DNA of 45,546 nucleotides from Roseomonas indoligenes (GCF_017813365.1 NZ_JAGIZA010000028.1:1-45546); one strand, 5' to 3'. Positions 1 through 8,898 are shown, counted from the first letter of the stretch. Numbers and translations: made by a program. The notes: generated by a model not told the origin, from the sequence alone.

Positions 1-1443
1 GCCGCCGCACAGGCCTACAAGGCCCTCATGGCCGATAACCCGCCCTTCACAAGCGCCAGCGACTTCACACGCGACCCCACCTTCTCCATCGAAGCACCAG
101 ACCACCCCAACACCACCCCGCCATCTGGGGGGAGCACGCCGCCCGTCGGAAGCTCACCGCCCGTCACGAGCCCGCTACCCGTCGTCGTCCCGCCCAAGCC
201 AACCGATGCCCCGGTCAGCGAGGTTGTCGGTTCTGGGCCCGACGCCCTGGTGCTGAAGATCAGCCAGGACGCCTGGAACGGCAGCGCCCAGTACACCATC
301 GCCGTTGACGGCAAGGCGGTCGGCGGGGTCTTCACGGCGCATGCGGATCATGACTCCGGCCTGCACGACACCATCACCCTCAACGGCAACTGGGGTGCCG
401 GCGCCCACACCGTCACCGTCCAGTTCATCAACGACAGCTGGGGCGGCACGGCCGACACGGATCGCAACCTCTATGTCGATGCCGGTTCCTACAACGGCGT
501 CGGCATCTCCGGCGCCAGCGCCTCGCTCGTGCAGAACGGCCCGGCCTTCATCGCCTTCGACGCAACTCCGGAGACCCTTCGCTCCAGCCAGAGCGTGACG
601 CTGCCCGCCAACGTCCTGAACCTCCGGCTCATGGGCTCGGGCAACATCGATGGGATGGGGAATGCGCTCGACAACACCATCACCGGCAATGCGGGCGCGA
701 ACAAGATCTCGGGCGGCGGCGGCGACGACACCCTGAACGGCGGTGCCGGCGCCGACACGATGGCGGGCGGGACCGGCGATGACGCCTACTACGTCGATCA
801 TTCCCGTGACGTGGTGACGGAGAAAGCCGGCGAGGGCTCGGACCGTGTCTTCGTCAGCGCCGACTGGACCATTTCGGCCAACCTGGAAAAGGTCGTGCTG
901 CGGACCGCGGTGACCCTGCGGGGGAACGGCGAGGACAACCTCGTGCACGGCAGCAACGGCGCCGACCACGTGCTGGGAATGGGCGGCAACGACAGGCTGA
1001 ACGGCAATGGCGGGGCGGACCTGCTGGAGGGCGGCGACGGCAACGACGTCCTGCGCGGCGGCGATGGCAACGACACGCTGATCGGCGGGCTGGGGGCGGA
1101 TCGGATGTTCGGGGAGGCCGGCGCGGACGTCTTCCGCTTCGGATCGCTGGCCGAGAAGGGGGACGTGATCGAGGGCTTCGTGTCCGGCCAGGACGTGATC
1201 GAGGTATCGGCCGGCCACTTCGGGGGTGGGCTGCGCGCCGGAATGCTCAGGGCCGGGCAGTTCACCGCCAACACCACGGGCCATGCGAGTTCCCCGGCGG
1301 GGGTTGGGCAGTTCACCTACGAGACCGACACGGGCCGGCTGTGGTGGGATGCGGACGGCGCGGGCGGACAGGCGGGGACGGTGCTCGTCACCCTCTCCGG
1401 CCACCCGGCCTTCGCCGCCTCCGACATCCACCTCATCGGGTGA
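1..1443 (+). CDS. RTX-type secreted protein with carbohydrate-binding module (5' partial)
   Basis: The frame is open from base 1, so the true start probably lies upstream; the first internal ATG is at 28. Counting from that ATG (471 residues), a Pro/Ser/Thr-rich linker (about 28-62) leads into a beta-rich segment (about 65-155) resembling the small calcium-dependent xylan-binding modules (CBM36/60-like), with DAWNGSAQY and NDSWGGT. RTX calcium nonapeptides of the GGxGxD type follow in two blocks, about 217-258 and 300-372 (for example GGDGNDVL and GGDGNDTL). The acidic, Gly-rich C-terminus ends in DIHLIG, as in type I secretion substrates. A Pro-rich linker before a binding module usually follows a catalytic domain, so a glycoside hydrolase may lie upstream; that is inference. 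No toxin domain is visible. No ABC/TolC-type exporter partner is present in the window. Confidence 0.8.
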   Translation, partial: AAAQAYKALMADNPPFTSASDFTRDPTFSIEAPDHPNTTPPSGGSTPPVGSSPPVTSPLPVVVPPKPTDAPVSEVVGSGPDALVLKISQDAWNGSAQYTIAVDGKAVGGVFTAHADHDSGLHDTITLNGNWGAGAHTVTVQFINDSWGGTADTDRNLYVDAGSYNGVGISGASASLVQNGPAFIAFDATPETLRSSQSVTLPANVLNLRLMGSGNIDGMGNALDNTITGNAGANKISGGGGDDTLNGGAGADTMAGGTGDDAYYVDHSRDVVTEKAGEGSDRVFVSADWTISANLEKVVLRTAVTLRGNGEDNLVHGSNGADHVLGMGGNDRLNGNGGADLLEGGDGNDVLRGGDGNDTLIGGLGADRMFGEAGADVFRFGSLAEKGDVIEGFVSGQDVIEVSAGHFGGGLRAGMLRAGQFTANTTGHASSPAGVGQFTYETDTGRLWWDADGAGGQAGTVLVTLSGHPAFAASDIHLIG

Positions 1444-1539
1444 GGACAGGCGTCTTGGCGTCCGGTTCGCCGGCGCCGGGTTCGCGGGTGCTGCGGCCGG
1501 GCTGACAGCCGCCAGCTGCTTCCCGGGGGGGGACAGCGC

Positions 1540-1558
1540 CCTGTTCCATGCGAACAGG
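1540..1558. repeat. Perfect 7-bp inverted repeat just upstream of the PucR-type regulator
   Basis: CCTGTTC, a 5-base spacer, then GAACAGG. The right arm ends 18 bases before the ATG at 1577. It could be an autoregulatory operator for the downstream regulator or part of a weak terminator for the RTX gene; no T-run follows. The rest of the 133-base gap shows nothing else clear. Confidence 0.35.
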
Positions 1559-1576
1559 CGGGTGCCGGAATAGGGT

Positions 1577-3490
1577 ATGACGGCGGTCATGACCGAAGCC
1601 CTGACCGCCGCCAGCGCCCATTCGGCCCCCCGACCGGAATCGGGCGGGGGGTCGAAGGCCGGGCCTCGCCTGGAGCGGCTTCGGGCCATTGCTAGCGCGG
1701 TGAATGCCGGCGGGGGCATCGAGACCATTCTGGCCCAGGTGCTCAGGGCCATCTGCAGGGACGAGCCCTGGGCGCGGGGCGGCATCATGGCCGTCAACCG
1801 CGAGAGCGGCTTCTCCGAACGGGTCACGCATTACGACCCGGCGGGCATCCCCGCCGGCAGCCCGGGGCGCTGGGCCCTCACCACCAGCCCGGTCATCCAG
1901 GTGACGGAGACGCGGCGCCCGCTGGTGATCGAGGACGCCCAGCACTCACCTGGCTTCCCCGGCTACCAAGAGGATGCCCGGAGCCGGGGTTACAGCACCG
2001 TCGCCCTCCTCCCCCTCGGCTGCACCACCGAGGAGGGGCACGAGATGGTCCTCTCCCTCCACACCCGCGAGCGGATCGAGGTGACGGGGGAGGAGCTGGA
2101 CTTCCTCACCACCGTCGCGCACCTCGTCGCTCTCGCGGTGGAGAAGGTGAAGCACCTCCAGCGAGAGCAGCGGCAGAGCGACAGGCTGCGGCGCATCCTG
2201 GAGGCCGGCGCCGGGCTTATGGAGCTCGTGCTGGAGGGGGCGGCGCTTTCCGCAGTGGCCGGACTGGCCGGGGCCACCCTGGCGCATCCCATGGCGATCC
2301 TGGACTTCATCACCGGCCAGACCCTCGCCCGCGGCTCGCCCGCCCCGGAAACGCTGGATGAGCGCGGCTGGCGCGACCTGGCCCAAAGTGGGGCCGGCCC
2401 GGTCCTCGCCGCCCTGGCACGAGGGGCTCCGCCGGGGGAAGTGGCCTTCCTGGACCTCACCCCCTTCGGCCTCCCCCCTGCCCTGCCCGTGCTGGCCGAG
2501 CCCCTGCGGGTGGATGGCGAGACGGCGGGCCTCCTTCTCGTCTTTCCGCGGGAAGGCGTGATGGACAGCCTGGACCGGGTGGCGGTGCAGGAGGTGCGCT
2601 TCGCTCTGGCGGCGCAGCTCATGCGCCATCACGCCGAGGCGAAGCGGGAGGCGCAGGACCTTTCGGAGTTCCTGGAGCAGCTCGTCCGCACCGGCGGGGC
2701 GGAGCCGGCGCGGGCCAGGGCCCGGGCGGCGCGGCTGGGGCTGGATCTCGGGCGGGGGATGCGCCTCCTCGCGGTGGCCCTGCCCCGGCCGGGCGCGGAG
2801 CCGGCAGAGCTGCGGCGCATAATCGCGGGCAGCCTCGGCCGGGCCATCCCCGGCGCGCTGACGATCGAGCAGGGCGACACGGCCGCCATCCTGCTGCCGG
2901 AACCGGATGGCCCGGTGCCCGACACGGTGCTGGAGCGACTGCTGGCGGCCCCGGTCAGGGCCCGGCTGGGCGCGCGGCCGGTGATCGCCCTCGGCCCGCT
3001 CTGCAGCGCCCCCGGCCATTACGGCCCGGGCTGGGCGGAATGCGGCCGGGTGCTGGAGCTGGCGCGCATGTTCGGGCGGGACGGGCTGGTCCGGCAGGGT
3101 GATTTCGGCCCTTCCGCCCTGCTGCTCTCCGCCTTCGACGGCGCGCTGGTCCGCGCCTTCGTGGACGGCACGCTCGGCCCCATCCGCCGGCACGAGGCCG
3201 GGCATGGCGGAGGCCTGCTGGAGACGGCCACCGTCTTCATCGACGAGGCCTGCCGCTACCAGGCCTCGGCCGAGCGGCTCGGAATCCACGTCTCCACCCT
3301 GCGCTACCGGCTGCGGCGGCTGGAGGAGCTCTTCGGGCTGGACCTGGAGGACGCGGAAACCCGGTTCCGCTTCTCCCTGGCCGTGCGGCTGACCATGGTC
3401 GGCCCTGGCTCCTCCGAGAGCCGGGACGAGGCAGCGCCGCCCGCCCGCCGGCGATCATCGGCCGGCGGTCCCGCTTCCCCGGAAAGCTAG
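1577..3490 (+). CDS. GAF-domain transcriptional regulator with PucR/CdaR-type C-terminal HTH
   Basis: This 637-residue protein has an N-terminal GAF sensor (about 31-195; GIMAVNRESG, then a fold ending in ELDFLTTVAHLVALAVE) and a helical linker. A GGDEF-like or CdaR-like middle region follows (about 340-520). The C-terminal PucR HTH (about 547-607) includes DEACRYQASAERLGIHVSTL and RYRLRRLEELFGLDLED. Such proteins activate catabolic operons when the GAF domain senses a small molecule. It precedes the flavin monooxygenase and Pot-type transporter on the same strand, so it is the likely regulator of that cluster (inference). The start is ambiguous between 1577 and an in-frame ATG at 1592. The Ser/Pro/Arg-rich tail after the HTH looks disordered. 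Confidence 0.85.
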   Translation: MTAVMTEALTAASAHSAPRPESGGGSKAGPRLERLRAIASAVNAGGGIETILAQVLRAICRDEPWARGGIMAVNRESGFSERVTHYDPAGIPAGSPGRWALTTSPVIQVTETRRPLVIEDAQHSPGFPGYQEDARSRGYSTVALLPLGCTTEEGHEMVLSLHTRERIEVTGEELDFLTTVAHLVALAVEKVKHLQREQRQSDRLRRILEAGAGLMELVLEGAALSAVAGLAGATLAHPMAILDFITGQTLARGSPAPETLDERGWRDLAQSGAGPVLAALARGAPPGEVAFLDLTPFGLPPALPVLAEPLRVDGETAGLLLVFPREGVMDSLDRVAVQEVRFALAAQLMRHHAEAKREAQDLSEFLEQLVRTGGAEPARARARAARLGLDLGRGMRLLAVALPRPGAEPAELRRIIAGSLGRAIPGALTIEQGDTAAILLPEPDGPVPDTVLERLLAAPVRARLGARPVIALGPLCSAPGHYGPGWAECGRVLELARMFGRDGLVRQGDFGPSALLLSAFDGALVRAFVDGTLGPIRRHEAGHGGGLLETATVFIDEACRYQASAERLGIHVSTLRYRLRRLEELFGLDLEDAETRFRFSLAVRLTMVGPGSSESRDEAAPPARRRSSAGGPASPES

Positions 3491-3637
3491 GAAGCCGCGG
3501 GGCACCTATCCTACGGATCGGTGGATGCACGGCGGTTCCGGCGCGTGCCACGCTTCGCCCATGCACCAGGTTCCCCCCGGCCCGCCGCGCTTCCCCGCCC
3601 GCCGCGCCGCGTGCGGCACCTGAGGGAGAGCGCCCCG

Positions 3638-4951
3638 ATGCCGCCACGCCGCATGCACCTCGTCGCCTATCTGAAGACCGGCCCCACCGCCATGCATGTG
3701 GGCGGCTGGCGGCACCCGGAATCCACGCTGGACGACATCCTCCGCCCCTCCCGCTACGAGCACATCGCGCGCGTGCTGGAGGAGGCCTGCTTCGACGCCT
3801 GCTTCTTCGCGGACCTGTTCGGCCTCTACGACGTGCATGGCGGCAGCTACGATCCCTATCTCAGGCGGGGCGGGCAGATCAGCTTCCTCGACCCCACCGT
3901 GGTGCTGCCCGTCATGGCGGCCGCGACGCGACACCTCGGCCTCGGCGCCACGCTCTCCACCACCTTCCACACCGCCTACCATCTCGCGCGCTGGCTCGGC
4001 TCGCTGGACGCGATGAGCGGGGGACGCGTGGCCTGGAACGTCGTCACCTCCGCGACCGACCTGGAGGCGCAGAACGCGGGAATGGACGAGCTGCCGCCGA
4101 AGGACCTGCGCTACGACCGCGCGGACGAGGTGCTGGAGGCATGCTTCGCCCTTTGGGAGGGCTGGGACCCCGACGCAATGGTGCTGGACAAGCGGGCCGG
4201 CATCCTCGCCGACCCTTCCAAGGTCCGCTACGCCAATTACGAGGGACAGTGGGTGAAGACCCGCGGCCCGCTCTCCATTCCCCGCAGCCCGCAGGGGCGG
4301 CCCGTGATCATGCAGGCCGGCAGCTCCGACCGCGGGCGGGCCTTCGCGGCGCGCTGGGCGGAGGCGATCTTCACCACCCAGCGCGGCGTGGAGGACATGC
4401 GCGCCTTCCGGGAGGACATCCACGCCCGCATGGCCAGCCATGGCCGCGCGCCGGGGGATTGCGCCATCCTGCCGGGCATCTCCGTCGTGCTCGGCGAGAC
4501 GGAGAGCATCGCGCGGGAACGGGCGGAGTATCTCGACAGCCTCATCGATCCCGAGCTCAGCCTCGCCGCCTCCTCATCCGGCCTCGGCGCCGACCTGACG
4601 AAGCTGGCCGAGGGCAAGACGCTCGCCGACCTCGCCCAGGGCAACCAGGGCATGCAGGGCACGGCGGACATGCTGAACCAGACGATGAAGGCCGAGGGGC
4701 TGTCGCTGAAGGAAGCCGCGGTGAAGCGCGGCAGGGGGCGCGAGATCGTCGGCACGCCTGACATGGTCGCGGACCGGCTGGAGGCGATGTTCACCAGCGG
4801 CGCCTGCGACGGCTTCGTGCTGGCCCCCACGATGTTCCCCGGCATGTTCGAGGGGTTCTGCCGCGCCGTGGTCCCGGAATTGCAGCGCCGCGGCCTGTTC
4901 CGCACAAGATACGACGGCAGCACGCTGCGCGAGAACCTGCGCACCGGCTGA
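3638..4951 (+). CDS. NtaA/SnaA/DszA-family FMN-dependent monooxygenase (bacterial luciferase fold)
   Basis: The 437-residue protein begins MPPRRMHLVAYLKTGP. The start at 3638 is chosen because GAGGGAGAG (3621-3629) lies just upstream; a longer frame to 3521 would add a Pro/Arg-rich stretch that is not conserved-looking. The family hallmarks are the early LVAYL strand, ADLFGLYD, GLGATLSTTF, HLARWLGSLDAMSGGRVAWNVVTS and the late motif GTPDMVADRLEAMF. These enzymes use FMNH2 from a separate reductase to cleave C-N or C-S bonds (nitrilotriacetate, dibenzothiophene sulfone) or to oxidise other substrates. No flavin reductase is encoded nearby. The Pot-type transporter starts 41 bases downstream, so it probably imports the substrate (inference). 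The specific substrate is unknown. Confidence 0.88.
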   Translation: MPPRRMHLVAYLKTGPTAMHVGGWRHPESTLDDILRPSRYEHIARVLEEACFDACFFADLFGLYDVHGGSYDPYLRRGGQISFLDPTVVLPVMAAATRHLGLGATLSTTFHTAYHLARWLGSLDAMSGGRVAWNVVTSATDLEAQNAGMDELPPKDLRYDRADEVLEACFALWEGWDPDAMVLDKRAGILADPSKVRYANYEGQWVKTRGPLSIPRSPQGRPVIMQAGSSDRGRAFAARWAEAIFTTQRGVEDMRAFREDIHARMASHGRAPGDCAILPGISVVLGETESIARERAEYLDSLIDPELSLAASSSGLGADLTKLAEGKTLADLAQGNQGMQGTADMLNQTMKAEGLSLKEAAVKRGRGREIVGTPDMVADRLEAMFTSGACDGFVLAPTMFPGMFEGFCRAVVPELQRRGLFRTRYDGSTLRENLRTG

Positions 4952-4992
4952 TCCCCCCACCGCAAGCCCAGCACAGCAAGGAGTAGCGACAC

Positions 4993-6057
4993 ATGACGGG
5001 TTCCCCCATCTGCCCGACGCGCCGCGGGCTTCTCGGCACGGCGGCAGCCCTCGGCGCCGGTGCGCTGGCGCGGCCCGCCCTGGCGCAGAGCCTGCGCGGC
5101 ACCACCCTGGTCTTCGCGAGCTGGGGCGGCGCCTACCAGGAGGCGCAGAAGGTCTGCTACTGCGAGCCCTTCGCCGCGGAGACGGGCGCGCGCGTGGTGC
5201 AGGACGGCCCGATGAACGCCGCGCGCTTCCGCACCATGGCCGAGAGCGGCGCGCCGGACTGGGACGTGGTGGACGTGACCATCAACACCCTTTTCACCGG
5301 CACGCATGACGGGCTGCTGGAGAAGATCGACACCTCCGTCGTGGACACCAGCCGCATCGCGCCGCAATTCGTGCACGAGTACGGGATCGGCTGCATCGCC
5401 TGGTCCTACAACCTGGCCTACAACACGAAGACTTTCCCCGCCGGCCGGCGCCCGACCACCTGGGCGGACCTGTTCGACACGCGCAAGTTCCCGGGCAAGC
5501 GCACCATGCTCGACCAGCCGACCGCCAATCTGGAGGCCGCGCTGATGGCCGACGGTGTCGCGCCCGCCGACCTCTACCCGCTGGATGTCGAGCGCGCGCT
5601 GCGGAAGATCGATACGATCAAGGCGCAGACGGTCTTCTGGACCACCAACTCCCAGTCCCAGCAGCTCTTCGTGGACGAGGAGGTGAGCGTCGGCATCATC
5701 CTCAACGGCCGCGCCTACGACGCCTCCAGGAAGGGCGCCGATATCGGCATCGCCTGGGAGGGGAACATCCAGTCCGTGGACTACCTCGTGGTTCCCAAGG
5801 GCAGCAAGAACCGGGCGGCGGCGATGAAGCTGATCGACGTGATGACCCGGGCGGAGAACCAAGCGAAGCTCGCCAGCATGATCGCCTACGCGCCGACCAA
5901 CCCGGCCGCGTTCAAGGACATCGACCCGGCCCTCGCACCCTGGCTCTCCACCTCGCCGGAGAACACGCGGAAGGGCTTCGTCATCAACGCGGAGTGGTGG
6001 CGGCAGAACGAGCGGAGGCTGATGGAGCGCTGGGCCGCCTGGAAGCTGGCGCGTTGA
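4993..6057 (+). CDS. Pot-type ABC transporter periplasmic substrate-binding protein
   Basis: This 354-residue binding protein belongs to the PotD/PotF-like (SBP family 8) group. The leader has twin arginines in PTRRGLLG and a likely cleavage after ALARPALA (about residue 31), suggesting Tat export. The mature start, LRGTTLVFASWGGAYQEAQ, is typical of this family. An AAGGAG ribosome-binding site at 4978-4983 precedes the ATG. The family binds polyamines, but many alphaproteobacterial members bind other cationic or organic compounds, so polyamine specificity is not assured. The stop overlaps the TTG start of the first permease, giving a coupled binding protein-permease-permease-ATPase operon. 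The mature sequence contains two near-adjacent cysteines (VCYCEPF), which is unusual for this family. Confidence 0.9.
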   Translation: MTGSPICPTRRGLLGTAAALGAGALARPALAQSLRGTTLVFASWGGAYQEAQKVCYCEPFAAETGARVVQDGPMNAARFRTMAESGAPDWDVVDVTINTLFTGTHDGLLEKIDTSVVDTSRIAPQFVHEYGIGCIAWSYNLAYNTKTFPAGRRPTTWADLFDTRKFPGKRTMLDQPTANLEAALMADGVAPADLYPLDVERALRKIDTIKAQTVFWTTNSQSQQLFVDEEVSVGIILNGRAYDASRKGADIGIAWEGNIQSVDYLVVPKGSKNRAAAMKLIDVMTRAENQAKLASMIAYAPTNPAAFKDIDPALAPWLSTSPENTRKGFVINAEWWRQNERRLMERWAAWKLAR

Positions 6058-6884
6058 GCACCCGCCGGGAGTCCTGGCCCTGGCTCCTGCTGCTGCCGGC
6101 GGCGCTGGTGATGCTCGTCGCCTTCGCGCTGCCGGTGGGCATGCTGCTCGCCCGCGCCTTCACCCAGCCCGAGCCCGGGCTGCAGAACTTCCTCCTCCTG
6201 TGGGAGAGGCCGGTCTACCTGCAGATCCTCGGCAACACGGTGATGATCGCGGCAGTGGCCACGCCGGTCACGCTCCTCCTGGCCTATCCGGTGGCGCATG
6301 CGATGGCGCACGGCAATCCCCGCACGCGCCGCCTGCTGACCTTCCTCGTGCTCGTCCCCTTCTGGACCAGCCTTCTCGTGCGCAGCTTCGCCACCGTCAT
6401 CCTGCTGCAGCGGCGCGGGCCGCTGAACACGCTGCTGATGAATATCGGCCTCATCGATGCGCCGCTGCCGCTGATTTATAACCTGACCGGCGTGCTGCTC
6501 GGCGCCGTGCAGACGCTGCTGCCCTTCGTCATTTTCCCGCTCTACAACTCCATGCGGCGGATCGACCCCACGTTGATGCCGGCGGCGCTGACCATGGGCG
6601 CCTCGCCGGCCCGCGCCTTCCTGCGCGTGTACCTGCCGCTCTCGCTGCCCGGGCTGATGACGGGCGCGACGCTCGTCTTCATCAGCATGCTCGGCTACTT
6701 CGTCATCCCCGCGCTGCTCGGCGGCCCGCGCGAGACCATGGTCGGGCAGCTCATCCAGGACCAGATCGGCCAGCTGGGCAGTTGGGGCGTCGCCGGCGCG
6801 CTCTCCTTCGTGCTGCTGGCGATCACCGCCGCCCTGCTCGGCCTGCTGCACCGCCTCGTCGGGCTGAAGGCGGTGGCGCGGTGA
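6054..6884 (+). CDS. Pot-type ABC transporter permease (PotB-like)
   Basis: The protein has 276 residues if started at TTG 6054, which overlaps the preceding TGA and has GGAAG 8 bases upstream. An ATG at 5994 would add 20 charged residues inside the upstream gene and is less likely. About six hydrophobic segments are visible, beginning with WPWLLLLPAALVMLVAFALP. The cytoplasmic EAA-type loop is AALTMGASPARAFLRVYLPL, the contact site for the ATPase. With the next permease it forms the heterodimeric inner-membrane channel. Confidence 0.9.
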   Translation: MSTRRESWPWLLLLPAALVMLVAFALPVGMLLARAFTQPEPGLQNFLLLWERPVYLQILGNTVMIAAVATPVTLLLAYPVAHAMAHGNPRTRRLLTFLVLVPFWTSLLVRSFATVILLQRRGPLNTLLMNIGLIDAPLPLIYNLTGVLLGAVQTLLPFVIFPLYNSMRRIDPTLMPAALTMGASPARAFLRVYLPLSLPGLMTGATLVFISMLGYFVIPALLGGPRETMVGQLIQDQIGQLGSWGVAGALSFVLLAITAALLGLLHRLVGLKAVAR

Positions 6885-6895
6885 AGGGGGACGGT

Positions 6896-7681
6896 ATGGG
6901 CCGATGGCGCCTGCTGCGCGCCCTGGCCTGCACCCTGGTAGGGATCTACCTCATCGCGCCGCTGGTGGTGGTGCTGATCATCTCCTTCAGCTCCGCCGCC
7001 TTCCTGCGCTTCCCGCCGCCCGGCTTCTCGCTGCGCTGGTACGCCAACCTGGCGAACGACCCGGCCTGGATCGACGCCACCTGGGTCAGCATCCAGGTCC
7101 TCGTCCCCACGGCGGTCCTCTCCACCGCGCTCGGCACCGCGGCCGCCCTCGCCCTCATCCGGGGGCGGCTGCCCGGCGCGGGCTTCCTCGGCGCTGCGCT
7201 CATGGCGCCGCTGGTGGTGCCGGGCATCATCACCTCCGCCGGGCTCTACATCATCTACCGCACCATCGGGCTGAACGGCACGCTCACTGGCATGGTGATC
7301 GGCCATGTCGTCGTCACCCTGCCCTACGTGATCGCCACCGTCGGCTCCGCCCTGCGCTCGCTCGACCCTCGGCTGGAGGCGGCGGCGGCCACCCTCGGCG
7401 CACCGCCCTCCGCCGCCTTCCGCCGCATCACCCTGCCCCTGCTGGCGCCCGCGGTGCTGTCCTCCATGCTCTTCGCCGCCGTGCTCTCCTTCGACGAGCT
7501 GATCGTCTCGCTCTTCGTCGGCTCGGCCCGGCTGCGCACCGTGCCCGTGCAGATGTGGTCCAACATCCGCGGCGACTTCGACCCCACGGTCGCCGCCATC
7601 GCCTCGCTCTGCTTTCTCGTCGCCCTGATCGCCCTCGGCCTGGAGGCGCTGCTGCGCCGCCGCAACGGAGACCGCGAATGA
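6896..7681 (+). CDS. Pot-type ABC transporter permease (PotC-like)
   Basis: The 261-residue membrane protein starts MGRWRLLRALACTLVGIYL. ATG 6896 is preferred because GGGGG ends 5 bases before it; GTG 6881 overlaps the upstream stop and is a possible alternative. Six membrane segments are apparent. PotC-type marks are the FSLRWYANL segment after the first periplasmic loop and the EAA loop LEAAAATLGAPPSAAFRRI. It ends in an ATGA overlap with the ATPase gene, so translation is coupled. Confidence 0.9.
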   Translation: MGRWRLLRALACTLVGIYLIAPLVVVLIISFSSAAFLRFPPPGFSLRWYANLANDPAWIDATWVSIQVLVPTAVLSTALGTAAALALIRGRLPGAGFLGAALMAPLVVPGIITSAGLYIIYRTIGLNGTLTGMVIGHVVVTLPYVIATVGSALRSLDPRLEAAAATLGAPPSAAFRRITLPLLAPAVLSSMLFAAVLSFDELIVSLFVGSARLRTVPVQMWSNIRGDFDPTVAAIASLCFLVALIALGLEALLRRRNGDRE

Positions 7682-8769
7682 TCTCGCCCGAGTTGGGGCC
7701 CATCCTGGAGCTGCGCGGCATCCGCAAGCATTACGGCCGCCATGCCGCCGTGGACGACGTCAGCCTGAAGCTGCGGCACGGCGAGTTCCTCACCTTCCTC
7801 GGCCCCTCCGGATCGGGGAAGACCACGACGCTGATGATGGTGGCGGGGCTGCAGCAGCCGGATAGCGGGCAGATCATCCTCGCCGGCAAGCCCGTGGACA
7901 GGCTTCCGCCCTACAAGCGCGACATCGGCATGGTGTTCCAGCACTACGCCCTGTTCCCGCACATGACGGTGCGCCGGAACGTCGCCTTCCCGCTGGAGAT
8001 GCGCGGCACCCCGAGGGCCGAGGCGGAGCGGATGGTCACCGCCGCCCTCGCCATGGTCGGCCTGCCCGACCACGGGGACCGGCTGCCCCGCCAGCTCTCC
8101 GGCGGCCAGCAGCAGCGCGTGGCCCTGGCCCGCGCCATGGTCTATCGCCCGGCCCTGCTGCTGATGGACGAGCCGCTGGGCGCACTGGACAAGGCCCTGC
8201 GGGAGGGGCTGCAGCTGGAGATCAAGCGCCTGCACCGGGAGCAGCGGATGTCCGTGCTCTACGTCACGCACGACCAGTCCGAGGCGCTGACGATGAGCGA
8301 CCGCATCGCCGTCTTCGATGGCGGCCGGATCCAGCAGATCGGCACGCCCTCCGACCTCTACGAGCGCCCGGCCACGCGCTTCGTCGCGGGCTTCGTGGGG
8401 GAGACGAACTTCGTCCCGGCCGAGTTGCTGGGACGTGAGGGGGAGGCGCGGCGGGCGCTGGTGGCCGGCGTGCCCATGCCCGTCTCCGCCCGCTTCCTCG
8501 CCGCGCCCGGCACGCCCGCCGTGCTGGCGATCCGGCCCGAGCGGCTTCGCCTCTCCGCCCCGGCCGATGATGATGGCGGGGGCGTGCCGGCGGAGCTGGT
8601 GGACCTGATCTACCTGGGCAATGCCCGCCGCTTCGTGCTGCGCCTGCCGGGCGGACAGGAATGGTCGGCGGTGATGCAGGCGGAGGCGGCGGAGGCGGTG
8701 ATGCTGCGCCCCGGGGATGCCGTCCGCCTCTCCTGGAACGAGGTGCACGCCACCGCCTTCCCGGCCTGA
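7678..8769 (+). CDS. Pot-type ABC transporter ATP-binding protein (PotA-like)
   Basis: The 363-residue ATPase has Walker A GPSGSGKTT, Q-loop FQHYALFPHMTV, signature LSGGQQQRVALARA, Walker B LLLMDEPLGALD and H-loop YVTHD. A C-terminal TOBE-type regulatory domain follows (about 285-363; VLAIRPERLRLS). Length and order match PotA. The start ATG overlaps the preceding stop (ATGA). It completes a binding protein-permease-permease-ATPase set, all on the plus strand directly after the monooxygenase gene. The downstream hairpins suggest this is the end of the operon. Confidence 0.93.
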   Translation: MISPELGPILELRGIRKHYGRHAAVDDVSLKLRHGEFLTFLGPSGSGKTTTLMMVAGLQQPDSGQIILAGKPVDRLPPYKRDIGMVFQHYALFPHMTVRRNVAFPLEMRGTPRAEAERMVTAALAMVGLPDHGDRLPRQLSGGQQQRVALARAMVYRPALLLMDEPLGALDKALREGLQLEIKRLHREQRMSVLYVTHDQSEALTMSDRIAVFDGGRIQQIGTPSDLYERPATRFVAGFVGETNFVPAELLGREGEARRALVAGVPMPVSARFLAAPGTPAVLAIRPERLRLSAPADDDGGGVPAELVDLIYLGNARRFVLRLPGGQEWSAVMQAEAAEAVMLRPGDAVRLSWNEVHATAFPA

Positions 8770-8841
8770 CCGGGCCGGCGATTGGCCCGGGCCCTCCTGC
8801 CACGGGCCGCGCCGGCAGGCTTCCCTCGGCGGGCCCGAGGG
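8770..8841 (+). terminator. Two GC-rich hairpins after the Pot-type ATPase gene
   Basis: The first hairpin starts immediately after the stop: CCGGGCC at 8770-8776, a 7-base loop, GGCCCGG at 8784-8790. The second is CCCTCGG at 8823-8829, a 5-base loop, CCGAGGG at 8835-8841. Both stems are perfect 7-mers, but no T-run follows either one. They sit between the transporter operon and the MarR gene, where transcription termination would be expected. Confidence 0.5.
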
Positions 8842-8898
8842 CCTAAACGCCCGCATCCGGCGATCGGCCGTCGCTTCGATGAGGGAGTAGCGCCCGGC

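Noticed and set aside
1-1443. RTX haemolysin or cytotoxin
   Set aside because: No hydrophobic pore-forming region or acylation sites; instead there is a Pro-rich linker and a carbohydrate-binding module.
6904-7677. In-frame upstream extension of the Pot-type ATPase
   Set aside because: It lies wholly within the second permease and reads as Arg/Pro/His-rich shadow sequence; the ATGA overlap at 7678 gives the proper start.
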